A DNA stretch of 60,000 nucleotides from Nematostella vectensis (lineage: Eukaryota; Cnidaria; Anthozoa; Actiniaria; Edwardsiidae). Below, one piece after another: positions 22,101-33,597 of the stretch (the stretch's first letter is position 1; the number at the start of each line of letters is the position of its first letter). The stretch covers positions 14,893,040-14,953,039 of the forward strand of contig NC_064042.1 in assembly GCF_932526225.1 (NCBI RefSeq), given 5' to 3'. The notes beneath the pieces are model-generated. The model worked only from the letters and a program-made list of their open reading frames with translations, was not told the DNA's origin and did no database searches. The position numbers and the translations under genes are program-made.

Positions 22101-25100
22101 ACGTATAACACCTGCTCTTGCAAGGAAAAGTTCTGGCTTGGTCCGGAGTCGCGCCAAATCAAAGATGCGAAAAAAGCGCAAATGCCCTCTAACATCTTTA
22201 TCGCAAGCATCAAGTGTAACACTGGACACTTGGGCCGCACTCGCCTCCAACCAACGCCAAGAAGGCACACGTGCAGTCCATTCTTGAAAGCTCTCTCTCA
22301 CACTATCCGCATCTCCGTCAAGATTGGGACAAAGCCAAATAGGGGGGAACTCATTGGACGGGGGTGTATGCATTCATTCATATTACAATCATTATAAAAA
22401 TCATACTTTATATAAGTTTCAATCGAACATATCGCACAAAGCAACCAATAGACAAAGTAGACAAAAAAAAGATTTTTTATTGATTTGTACAATGGACGCC
22501 GTGATCCGGGATTCCTGTGGTTCTGTAACGCAATCTCTGTCGCCGATATCTTCAGTGTGTTTTGGTTTCATTTCCCCGCTATGAGGGCGATCAAATACTT
22601 GTCAGAGCTCATCTTCAAGCACAAATACGGAGTCTGGACCAGTTACTGTTTTCTAGTGACTCGTAAAGTATTCTGAATACTCTTGCTTGCGCTTCAGTTC
22701 AATTCGAAGTGATTGTACTCGACGATCCTCACCGATGTCTACGAAACGGGACTAAAATTTCTTTCAAGAACAACTCATTAAACACCTAAAGCTGGATCAA
22801 GATTCTGGATTTCTATTTTTATGTACTTCATGTGACTCTCTGTTGAATATCTCTTAGGATAAGTTAACTATTTTTTTTTATTTTTTAAAAGCCCTCTCCT
22901 TGAACTACAGTGTAAATTCAAAATGGCGGAAAATTGGTGAGAGTACTGTGTGTTTCAAGGCATCCCAAAATTCGAGGTTTTAAGTGCCCAGGAAAATGAA
23001 TAACAGAGATCGACTCTAAACTGGAAAAAAAAACATCTTAGGGTCCTGACCCCATACGCAGCTTTGCTCAAGGTTAAACCAATCAGCTATCGAGCTATGA
23101 TTTGGGGTTTGCACGGCGCAGATCTGCGCCGTTGGAGCTAATCAGACGCTATAGATCTCGGTCACATCAAGGAGGTGTTGACATACAATAATCAGACTAC
23201 TCTGTATGACATAAATATCTGGTTATTACATTTCAGCAAAGGTAAAAGCCTTTGTTAATTCTCAAACGAAAGGTAAAACAAAACCTTTGAAAGTCTGAAC
23301 GAAAATATTGACTAAATACAATAAGCTAAAAAGAAGCAACATTATTTCCACAGGTCTTCTTTTGTTATTATAGTTTCTCAAATTGATACTTTTTGTGTTT
23401 GATATGTGTATTATTTTTAGCTTACTTGAAGGGTGCTAATTTGGCGGGATTGTTTTGGCGCGTTAAGAACAGTGTTCTCAAATACTGGAACATCCTTCGT
23501 GTATCTCCTGCTTAGAGTTAATCGATTAACTCCAATATAATGACTTTTTTTATTTTCGGAGTTTATGATATTCTTTAAATACCTTTTATCCCAGAAGAGT
23601 CCTTGCTTTAGTTTACAATTTCAACTGGTAGCTTGAAGCCTTAATCGGCCACGGCGGATTGTTACTTTGCTTTCGATTATCTTTTGCTATCCCTACCATG
23701 GACAAAGTCGTTGTAAACATACAAATATCCATCTTTGGTCGCTTAACAATAAACTCGGAATGATCAAGCCGGCTATAACGCGAGGAAACGCGAGTTGGAG
23801 TGCTTATCATTGCAAGTGGTCACAAGACACAAAGCACAAATTACTACTGTCTATAACCACAAACCTCTGAAACCCTAAATGAAATGAGCAGCAATGATTA
23901 GTACGGTAAGTATTTTTTGCAACCAGACCATCATATTTATTGCAACTACTTACCTCAATTGTTTTGAAGCAGTAGTTCTTCATACGGACCATATCCAAAA
24001 TGGAAAATGGTGGCGCCTTTTTGGGTTCGTATGGTTTCATACCTCGAACAACATCTCCAGCTGTGGGCCTCTTAGCTCTTTTAGAGAGCTGACGGATTGT
24101 CTGCTTGACACCTACAACACATGACAATAATTTTGCAATGATTTAACATTTTGTGGAATCATTTTATTTGACATCATGACACACAGCTTTCATTTGAAAT
24201 ATTAATACCTGGATCCTCCATAGGATTCCCCTCTGGGACAACATCAATTATTGTGTTATCATCTGCCCTGAAAACTGTTTCCTTGTATGGTCCAACATGG
24301 CCAAATTTCTGGAACCAGAATCTAAAAGAAAAATTATAGCACAAAGATATGGGTTTCACTTTCAAGTGCCAAAAGCAATATTTACACAGAATGCTATGCA
24401 GATGCTGGATGTAGTTTGCTGTAGGGATAGCAGGGGGTTGGGCACTAGGGGCACATGCCCCTACCCAAATATCTTAAAAAAAGTTACAAGGAAATGACCA
24501 GTAGGGGCGTGGCTGTGCCCCCTATTGTTTTCTTACTGTTTCTTCTTTGTGACCCCCAATGATTTCAGGCCTGCAACAGCTATGGTGCAGACGAAAGCAT
24601 GTAATTTATCTGTGAAACTAGTCGTCACAACAATCAGTGGAAGCACAAGGGCAATATATCAAAATTTTTCGTTTTTCTTGTACTTTTGCTTGCGTTTGGT
24701 CTCTTGTGGTTATTCACAATTTGTTTTCACTAGAAAGGCTTAATGGTGGTTTGCAGTTAGGTATGATTTCAAATGTCTGGAAGAACTAAAGAAAAAGAAA
24801 ACAACTGCAGCACAACTTAAAGGCTGCATAATCTAATGGTTCTTACCTAAATGCTGCCTCATGGCCTTTCAAATGAAGGCGGCTTTAATCCCTTGCACCT
24901 CAGTGAGCCAATTTTCCTCTTTTTTGGTTCACAGAGATATTCTGCAAAATCAAAATGTATAATTGCTTTATAAGATTCAGAGGGCTTGAGGGTTGAAATT
25001 TACTGGAAATTCGGACCCCTGTGGGAGGGGTATTTATTATTTCCTGAATCACACATTCTCAAAAGAGAACCCCGAACAATACCAATACCGCTTGCCTTAG

Positions 25101-25791
25101 TTGAACACGCGAAATTTGTAGATTAATTAAAGGTTCTGGTTACATATCAACTCAAGTTTGTTTTCACACGATGAGACCAGTTTTTTAGGTATATATTTTT
25201 GGATAACGAGAGAGCGTGTTATGGAATTCTGGTTAAGCGCTTCTCGCCACTCGGTGGATTTGCTAGTGCTAAGACGAAGTCTTACTAAAACGGGTCTAGA
25301 GAATGTATACCATTTTTAAATTAAACAAAAACTAAAAGAACCTTACATTTTGGCGGTCAATAAAGGCAGGACACTTTTTATAAATTGTAGGAAACACGTG
25401 CAAGGTTCGGGGTCAATGAATGCAGACAATTAAGATCTTAACCTTACCTATTAACCTACAATTAAACAGGGACAACGCACTCCACATGAGTAACAATAAA
25501 CTTACGCATGAAGGTGCTTGTAGTGGCCGCGAGGAAGGGCCTCTTATCGGGCCCGAAAAGAACACCACGGTCGCCTTCATTTTTTGCGAAGTCCTCGAGG
25601 CTTATGAGGCACAGTTCGTAACTGCGCGCTGTTGCCCTCACGTGTACTTCGCTCTCGTTCTCGGCGGCTAGTCTAGAACCAGCAGCCACGTTTGCACTAA
25701 GAAACGAAGACATATTTTCCTCGTTTCCACAACAGGCCAGGTATCGTAACACATTTCCGCTCCTTCGATTTTTATCTTTAGCTTTCGGCAT
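22101..25791 (-). CDS. Unrecognised multi-exon gene, copy 1
   Basis: Exon-like blocks with good splice sites: 25506-25791 (starts MPKAKDKNRRSGN, 95 codons, phase 1), 24847-24941 (frame uncertain), 24209-24321 (FWFQKFGHVGPYKETV, then ADDNTIIDVVPEGNPMEDP), 23954-24111 (VKQTIRQLSKRAKRPTAGD, ending MVRMKNYCFKTIE) and 22101-22349 (FPPIWLCPNLDGDADSV, then VPSWRWLEASAAQ, then HLRFFRIFDLARL). The last three join in phase. The block at 24847-24941 is open into the next exon only in a frame that has stops earlier in it, so the 5' part does not join cleanly. I do not recognise the protein. It lies downstream of the Ulp1-like gene on the same strand and might be its 3' part or a separate gene with the promoter at 25792. 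Confidence 0.5.
22915..23140. promoter_or_regulatory. Promoter-like block: ATGGCGG first-exon motif and CCAAT-flanked palindrome
   Basis: On the plus strand CAAAATGGCGG at 22920-22930 is a YY1-type motif around an ATG and is followed at 22937 by a GTGAGAG donor, so it could be a tiny first exon (M A E N). A 20-bp perfect palindrome at 23113-23132 (centre GCGCAGATCTGCGC) follows a CCAATCAG at 23078. In copy 2 (40098-40117) the palindrome is kept, with CCAATCAG on both sides. The gene it would serve is unclear. Confidence 0.3.
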
Positions 25792-25960
25792 AGCCAGATC
25801 GAGAACTCTCTCTCACTCAACTTCCTACTGGAATCAGCAATTTCCGCTGTTGCGACGTCATCATGACGTGGTGAAAATGTTGCTTTCCTATTGGTTGAAA
25901 CCGGTAGTAGTACTACCGATCACTACTTGTTTACTACTTGTTGGATAATCGTTTATTACG
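25792..25960 (-). promoter_or_regulatory. Promoter-like region with CRE palindrome and CCAAT box (copy 1)
   Basis: Upstream of the ATG at 25791, on the minus strand, lie a CRE-like palindrome (CACGTCATGATGACGTC, near 25855-25871) and CCAATAGGAAAGC (near 25885). The palindrome GGTAGTAGTACTACC follows near 25905. In copy 2 (42735-42900) the first motif is a perfect CGACGTCATCATGACGTCG. These fit a TATA-less promoter for the gene starting MPKAK. Confidence 0.4.
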
Positions 25961-28339
25961 GTAAATTTGTGTGTGTTCAATCGATAACAATCTACGAGAG
26001 CGCAGTTCTGCGCTCGCCTCAGCCAGTTACATTTCAGACGCGTTGATTTCAAGATATTGTCTACAAAAAGTCAAACTATCCCGGATACGCGGCGAATCCG
26101 GGAACATTTGTCAACAGAGACGTTTTAACCGTTTTTATGATAATTGTTCTATTCGGGATAAAACTATCGTGAATCGCGGAGACAGCGTTGTCGGGATTGC
26201 GATTTTTTTTATATCCAGCCACAAACAGCAAACATAGTCTAAAAGAACTCTAGAACCCAGCTAGAAGACTTTTACTTTTCAAGTTTGCCATCTGTTACTG
26301 CAAAGCTTTCGATTTCTAAACAAAATACTTTGACAATTTGTCATTCATTCTTAGTTATGAAATCTTATATATTAGGAGAATCCATCGTATATTTGCTTTC
26401 GAATAGCTACAGGAAAACAAAAGGAATTGAATATACACCTTTAAGATGAAAACCCCACGGCTGACACAATCTGTCTGTAGTGGATGAGCAATCCATTTTT
26501 GTCGCCACTCCACTTTGCCTTTATTTCCTTCTCTCTTTTCTAGAAATTGTCTGATGGAGCAAACGGAAGTAAACACTGACACTGTTTTTTTTACACATTT
26601 TCTTATCATCACTACTCGTTTTATTTCCGACCTAACAACAACCACCTACTTCATTGCCCCCCCCCCTCCATCGCCTGTTGTAACTTACCTCATCTCATTA
26701 AAAACGACACTGTCCATGTCAGTTTCCAAAGACATAGGGTCCACCAAAGCAATTGTGCCCTCATCAAGATCAACGACCTAAAACGAGTGCGAGTGATAGC
26801 GCGCTCAGTTATATCCATATTTACTACTTAGTGGATAGTAATAAGCTACTGTTCACACTTACAGGGATTCAAACAAATACGATATACCTAAATCGTTTCT
26901 ACCATTTGGCTCATCAAGATTAAGTTAATATGCCAAGAAAATGCACGAAAATCCATCGAGTTCCTAGATCCTAGAAGCACCCTTGCTCGTTTTTAATGCT
27001 TACTTACACATACTTGCCAGTGATTTGTAGCGTCGAATTGCCCTGGGATAAGCACTTTGCTGTACTTTGATAGATTTACCTAACGGAAACAGAAAACGTT
27101 GTTCATTGCATCCTCGCGTGCTATTCTACAGATGACGAGAAGCGGATTTTAAAATATTTATATCCCAATTTTTTATTTCTCTATATCTCATTTCTTGCTT
27201 TTGATTCTTACATTCGATCTCCATTTTCCTGTTTTCTCGATGGAGTTGAACGTATGACAAGTTCCTGTGATAACTGTTTTTTTCTGTTGGATAGAACATT
27301 AGAGGATATTACATGGTCGCAGGGGTATGGATTTTATCATTTCGAGTTGTACAGTATATCAAAACAACGCTTTTTTTCATTTGCGATTATAGGATGAAAA
27401 CCTCGAGAAATCCTTTCAATCCTTGTCATGGCACCTAAACACATGGTATGAAAGAGATCGCTGCACTAAAAAGGAACGTCAAATTCCAATTTGATTAAAA
27501 TAATTGCTGTGTGATCAAGAAGGCGACGACTGACACACCCCACCATTTCCTTTTTTTTGCTCCTCCATCAAAGATAAATAGGCGTCAATAACCTACAAGA
27601 AAAACGATATGAAATAATTGCAGAGCAGCAATTATGGAAGGAATTCAATCCCCAACACCCCCCCTAACTATAAAGATAATGTCTCTACTTACCTGGTCGT
27701 TTAGCCAGCCAGGTTGCCAGCCGGGCGCCATATGAACAGTCATGACCGCGGCTTGCTCTTCCGGCATGTTTTTTTGCAGAGGTTTTAAGTCCTTCCGTAG
27801 GACCCTGCCAATTCTTGCGAATAGGAGGTCACAGTTCTCCCAAACTCGGAAGACCTAAAAACGTAATTTTTTACCTCACCCGGAAACAAATATCAGCATC
27901 TAAACTACAAAAAATAAATAATCTAAACTACAAAAAATGAAATAATCGGTTTAGTGGCGCACTTGCCTCCAAGTGCCGAAGATATGTTCTTTCTTCCCTC
28001 AAGACATCCACGGCAATTTCAGGGGGATTAATAGTGAGGTCTACGCCCCGCTGGACAATCTGATATTCGAACAGTGTTACTTCTGTGGGAGATTTTGTCC
28101 AGCGGAACCTTCCCTTGCTTCACGTTATAGCCGGCTTGATCATTCTATGTTTATTTTTGATTTGATAAGATAACGTCCGCTTTGCTAACAGTGAAGTACA
28201 AAATATCTTGAAATGTGACAGGGTCACTAAACGTATATTCTATTCTATATTTCACTTTATATTCCCTAGATTTTGTTGTTATTATCTTGTAGTTTTTTTA
28301 CGTGCGACTTACTAAACTATTAGGAATGTAGTTCCATGT

Positions 28340-31300
28340 TGTCAAACGGATGTACGCAAGCTACACTCGCCTGCGATAATTGTCAATGCATTGGTATGTA
28401 ACAGTATCAGAGAGTTGTCGTTTGTATTCGTTAGCAAACCAAGTTGTTGGTACTAGGGATGTAAATTCATGTATCAGTTTCGTCTGTTCTTTTGTAATGT
28501 TGTTGAGTTCTGTATCGTGAAAATAATTTATAATATGTAAATTAAAATTAGGTTTAGTTAACCGGCTTTTAAGTAGTCTTATTGGGTTAATAATAGGATA
28601 TGGCTTAGGTCTAGATTTAGAAAATTTGTTAGATTTATTATGCTTGGTTGAGTGATGAGTATTGAAAATTACTTTAGATAGAGTTACATTAATTTCTTTA
28701 TTAATGGTATTTTTAGTTTCTTTAGGGTTTATGTTGAGATTAGTTGGAATGAAATAAGTACCTTTGTTAAGTAATTCTAAAATACTATTTGGGAATTTAA
28801 AATATTAAAATTATGTATTTTATTTGAGGTCTGTAAGTTAAAATATTCTTTATCGATAAGGTTTTTAAGTTGGGCTTTATGTTTGGATTTTAGGTTAGAG
28901 CTAAGACGTATTTTAATTAAGTTAAATTTATCTTTTATATGATAAATATATCTGTTATGGTTACAAATTATATGGTCAATTCTTCTAATTATCCTAGATT
29001 TGTATTTTGTTCCTTTGATTTTGTAAGTTCTTTCTTCTGTATCTTTCTTGTGGTCGTCTTCGATTTGATAGATGGATGTAGAGTTGTTCAATTGCTGAGG
29101 CTAGGTAGTTAACATGGAGTAGGTTTTCCTTTTGTTGCTGATTCAGTGATTTTTTGTAAGGTTTTAATGAGGTTTTCCAGTCTTTGAGTTTTTTTTTATG
29201 GATTCTTTGGTTTTCCTGTTTTATTTTATTTTAATGTTGAAATTAAATACTGTTCTGTTAATTTAAAAATATTTAATTTGTATGGTAGAATTAAATATGG
29301 AGGGTGGATAAATGAAAATGTGAAAGTTGAAGGAAAATCAATATATTTGAAAATTAAAGTATGTTTATCTTTACTATTTAGAGAGGCCGTTGAAGCAATT
29401 GTAAATGTTGGTAAATGGTCGGAAATGTCAATATATAGTAAACCAGAAAGAATATTATTTTGGAAATTGTTGTTAATGATATTGTCAATCAATGTAGCAG
29501 AGTGATTGGTTATTCGAGTTGGTTTCGTTATTTGAGGAGTTGAGAAATGGGTATAACATGTATTGGTGAATTCATTTGTTTTGATAATTTAGCAGATTTA
29601 TATGGTGAATTCATTTGTTTTGATAATTTAGCAGATTTATATTAAAGTCTCCAGAAGTATAATGGGTTTTATTTTCAAGATTTATGATGTTTAGGATTTT
29701 ATTGAATTTTTCTATAAAAGAGTTAACGTTTCCTTTAGGGGGCCTGTAAACGGAGCCTACTATGATATTTTTACCTTTTTTGACGTTTATCTCCTTGAAT
29801 ATACATTCCATATCGTCATCCATATTGTCTAGGTCAGGTCGGTGTTTAATATCTAGATCCTTTTCTATGTATATTCCAACACCTCCATCTTTGTGGGTTC
29901 GGTTGTTGTAATGAAATGTTTTGCCTGTTATATTAAATAAGTCTACTGGACTATTTAGATCTAGCCAAGTCTCACTCAAGCAAATGACCATTAAGTTAAA
30001 GTTAATTGAATCAATGGCTTGTTTTAGCTTGGAAAAATTCTTTTTTATGCTTCTAATATTAATATTAAGTTGAGAAAAACAATTTTCTGCCTTAATGGAC
30101 TTTTTAGATATATAAGCATTAAGCTAATGATTCAAGAAATAATTACAATTTTGCTGTGCATTGTTGTCTTTGAATATATATTGGTCTGGGTCAATATTAG
30201 AAATTGGTCCTTCATTTGAAGAATTTGTAGTAAAAGGATTAATAAATTTGTTATTTAATTCGGCTAGATTGGCATTAAGGTTATAGTTGTTGATATCTGT
30301 TTGAAATTCCATTTCTTCAGAGTGTGTAAACGGGAGTGAAGCTGATAGACACTGATTAAAAAACCATCCGGTATTAAGCTGTGGAACAACTTGATTTGAA
30401 TTGACGCATTTAAGATGATAATTATGTTTGCATATTGAGCATACTAGAAACTTATGTTGACATTTTTTGTGCATGTTTCACATATACCTACTGTCATACG
30501 ATAGTAAAAAAAACAGGAACAAAAAGAGAAGAAGTGTATCCAACTTAATGTGGCCTATTAATAAGTTCATGGATACTTGCCAATGCCATTTATTCTACTT
30601 CCGGAGGTGTTCATTTTCGTGCTAGGAAAGCTTGAATCTCTTTTACTTTTGTAAAAGAAATTTGATGTTGTTGCCGTTTGCTTCATTTTTGTTAAGACGC
30701 ACAAAGATTATTCCATCTGCACTCCAGCTCTTGGAAATTAAATCCTTCCCTTCATCTTTCAACAGTTTTACCATTTTTAGACGGGGTTGTTGGGTTAGGT
30801 CTTCGTTAATAAAGATGCTTGATTTCTTTTGTTTAAGTTCTTTTCGTTTTCTCATAACTTCCAGTTTGGTGTTGTGGCGGGTGAATTTTACAATTATTTG
30901 CCGTGGCTTAGAATCTTTCTTTTTGCCAGTGCGGTGAGATCGGCATATATCTGTTGGTAATATTGTGATTCCTAGGTTTTCCTTTATCAGGTTAATCACT
31001 TTGCCATCTGTTTGCTCGCGTTCCTCCGAATCATCTTCGGGGATCCCCCCAATCCTGATATTGTTTCGCCTAGAATATTGTTCACTTTTGCCAAATTTGT
31101 CTTCGATCTCGTTCATGAGATCATCTTTGAATTCATTGAGGCCGATTGCCTCTGTGAGAGACTCTTCTGTGGCTACTGTGGCTACCAGTGAATGTAACTT
31201 CCCTTCGATCCAAGAGTTCATCTTGACCTCCAAAAGAGGCCAACCCAAAAAGATGAGGCTTGATCATCATCAGTGTTAGAATAATTCTGTTTCATCGGTG

Positions 31301-31570
31301 TTTCCTCTAGGTCTTGTTTCTTGCTGGTTTTCGTGGGTGTAGTGCTTTCATCTCCACTTCGGTCGTGCTTGCGCCCAAATAGCGACATGATTTAGCGTTT
31401 TTTCCTCAAAATGTAGTCAAATATCTTGGTATGCTGTATAAGAAGACAACTTCATGTAATACAAATAATTTTAACATAAGATGGCGAAGATTTTCCCGGA
31501 TTTAAGGCCACATATGGGTTGAAAATTACAGAGCCGGTTTTTCAGCAGCCATCTTCGCTGACCGCTGACC
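28340..31570 (-). mobile_element. LINE with PHD-endonuclease ORF2, RT missing, copy 1
   Basis: The element lies in intron 2 of the Ulp1-like gene, same strand. Its 5' region holds an AAGATGGCTGC motif (YY1-like) near 31550. ORF1 begins MSLFGRKHDRS at 31388 and is frameshifted here. ORF2 begins near 30474 with a PHD-like Cys/His cluster (one Cys replaced: GWFFNQC) and an exonuclease-endonuclease-phosphatase domain (QLNINIRSIKKNFSKL, then VICLSETWL, then GSVYRPPKGNV, and ISDHLPTFTIA at about 29410). No reverse transcriptase follows. Downstream minus-strand coding remains continue to about 28345. I place it near the CR1/L2 clade on the endonuclease type, with modest confidence. Confidence 0.75.
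28345..29091 (-). pseudogene. Coding remnant downstream of the LINE endonuclease, possibly Penelope-like
   Basis: Minus-strand frames read YKIKGTKYKSRIIRRIDHI, then SSNLKSKHKAQLKNLIDKE, then ILELLNKGTYFIPTNLN, then NNITKEQTKLIHEF and FANEYKRQLSDTV before a stop near 28370. The pattern N-x-S/L-LL-x-KG-x-x-FIPT resembles the region before the RT core of Penelope-like elements. No RT core or GIY-YIG domain is seen. It could instead be a private C-terminal part of the LINE. The identification is tentative. Confidence 0.3.
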
Positions 31571-32725
31571 AAAATGATCGTGTAAATAGCGAACTAAAAC
31601 CTCTATTGAGGTGGCTACGACGTTGGGATCTTCGACCGAAAGGTCATTAGTGCCAATTATCTAAGATAACTATGTCGGGATTAATACGCGAAACATATGA
31701 TAAATCGTGTTTCCATAACTTTGGCACTGTACGGCCCCCAACACCATGAATGCGAACACTCGTCCGATCTTTTAGGTTAAGATCAAGGGAGAAAAAACAA
31801 TGGGGTTTTGTTCTTGATATCGGAAATTAGGCGCTTAACAAAGGAGTGACCCAATATCAGTGCTACAGGCAGGCTAGAAGACATATTAAAGGAAAAAACT
31901 CACCTTCAAAAAGTTTAGATGTTGTCTTGTTGAAGACTCCACGCGACTGAAGCACGCGACGCGATAAACTCGTGACAAGCTAATGCTCCCCTATAGGGGG
32001 TACTGCTGATTGACCTCGTTCCTTCACCCCAACTCGGTTATTCCAATCAATTATACAAATCAATTCTAAATTCGAGTAAATACATAAAAATACTATCTGT
32101 AGACAAATTTTTCATTTATTTGCCATAATTACTCTCAACTCTTGTTAATCTAGAAACATGACAAAATTGCTAAAGTTAGAAGCGGTCCACAAAACTATAA
32201 ACATTGCTTAGTCAATGTAACAGCCAAGTGGTTGGCTTTTGTGATCAATTTAATTTCTCTCTCTTAGGACTTAACTCAAAAGGAAAAAAAATAACCCCTA
32301 ATTTCGCCTTTTCCTAACTGCTATGAAACAATTTCGACATAGATAACGATGATTTATACTGAACAAATCAAGCAAATAAGCGATTTTAAATAGAAATACT
32401 TACAGAGAACCAATGGTCGCCATGGAGGTCGCCATCTTGGATTGTGAGTAGCCCTGGGAACTAGTCACCAGGCCAGGTATCAGTTTACAACATGTGATGA
32501 AGGTGTTTCTGTTATATCTATGAACTTGTTCTATCTAAAATGTACATTTGTTACAAATATTACAGAAATGTGTTAATATGAGGCATCCATGATTCGCCAC
32601 AGGTAACCCATTTCTATAACGAAAACTTTCAGCAAACAGGGAGAATAGGTGATTGATACCTTATAACACTTATAGGTGATCGAGTGATGCCACCAAGCTG
32701 TGTTTTTATAGTAATGAGTGTTTTT

Positions 32726-33302
32726 TTTTTTTTAGAATGAGCATTTTCTATTGAAAATATGTTTCAAATTTCGATTTTGGGACTTGGGTACCCTGTGGTA
32801 CAGACTTTCGAACATAGACTTTTACATTGATCAATAAAGGTGAGAATGTTCCATTTTAGAGTTAAAAGTACCAAGATAAGTTACTTTGATATATATATTT
32901 GGGAAATCATGACGCGGGTACCCTGTGGTTTCTGCGCATTTTCTTTGTCCCTGCATAACTCCTAATGCCCAAGGGTGATTGGCTGTCATCATTCAGATTA
33001 TTGTTCAGCATCATGTCTATGTCTAATAAGAATTGACATTAAAACATTGTATGGAAGCACTTGCAAGGTTATATAAAAAAATCGCATTTGGCTGCCGGAT
33101 TAAACGAGACAATGAAATAGAGTACAAAGGCCTTGAGCACCAAAAACAAAGCTCTCCGTAACACCAAGGAATACCCAAAGTCTTTCTCTTTTCTTTATCT
33201 TCTGTCTATGCTGTATTTGTCCCAAATTTTATGCTAAACACACAAAAACGTCAATGTCTCTCTTTCTTTGTCATATAAAGCCAATATTGATCTGTTGTCT
33301 GT
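32726..33302. other. 577-bp block present only in copy 1
   Basis: Relative to copy 2, copy 1 has this extra block between ATAGTAATGAG and GTTTCTGTTTGGTAAGG. It begins with a T-run and is AT-rich. No open frame of note and no clear inverted termini were seen, so insertion in copy 1 and deletion in copy 2 are both possible. Confidence 0.7.
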
Positions 33303-33597
33303 TTCTGTTTGGTAAGGATACTAATCTAATCATTTGTTTTCCTCTGTTTGTTCTCATGTTTTAAGGTGGTATGATACACAAAAACTCATTTTTTCTCAAA
33401 CAGAAGCGTTATAGATGTCTGCCATGATAGGCGCAAGTTCAAAAGCAAATTCCTTCAACACGTTATTATTTTTTTGGAGTTAGAATTCGAGGCATTACCA
33501 AAAATCATGGACATTTTGTTCAGGCGGTATTTTTTGACAGCGGTCTCATTTAGGCGTTACTGCGCATGCGTCGGAATATCAGCTCACCCAAAACAAA

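Larger units (their letters stand above)
26439..32435 (-). pseudogene. Ulp1/SENP-like cysteine protease gene, copy 1 (predicted inactive)
   Basis: Exons on the minus strand: 32404-32435 (MATSMATIGS), 31904-31946 (RVESSTRQHLNFLK), 27967-28059, 27693-27854, 27592 down to a stop at 27515, 27008-27079, 26689-26777 and 26439 to about 26532. Phases join through exon 5. Ulp1 landmarks: PGWQPGWLNDQVIDAYLSLM, then VLIPGQFDATNHWQV with the catalytic His, ALVDPM with the Asp, and HPLQTD with the oxyanion Gln. The expected Cys in the S-C-G-V-F position is Arg (VSRGVFILK). Ulp1-fold enzymes cleave SUMO or related modifiers; without Cys, cleavage is not expected. Exon 5 has one extra base in an A-run relative to copy 2, giving an early stop. 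The join into the last exon needs a non-obvious acceptor. The intron after exon 3 is GC-AG. A LINE fills intron 2. Confidence 0.72.
21783..33400. repeat. Segmental duplication, copy 1 (11.6 kb)
   Basis: This segment matches 38747-50159 in the same orientation at an offset of 16,964 bases at its left edge. By eye the copies differ by scattered substitutions and small indels, very roughly 2%. It contains, on the minus strand, a Ulp1-like gene, an unrecognised gene and a LINE. Copy 1 alone has an extra 577-bp block at 32726-33302 and a 38-40-bp tandem duplication at about 29561-29640. The right edge lies about 40 bases inside the terminus of the transposon at 33361. It may be a true duplication or the second haplotype of the locus. 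Confidence 0.93.

Noticed and set aside
22485-22676. Plus-strand frame with FSVFWFHFPAMRAIKYL, repeated in copy 2 at 39470-39646
   Set aside because: Present in both copies, but this is expected from the duplication itself; no splice sites, start context or family match.
28340-31570. LINE genes read as host PHD-finger genes
   Set aside because: The PHD cluster is followed directly by an AP-endonuclease and preceded by an ORF1-type protein, the layout of a LINE rather than a host gene.
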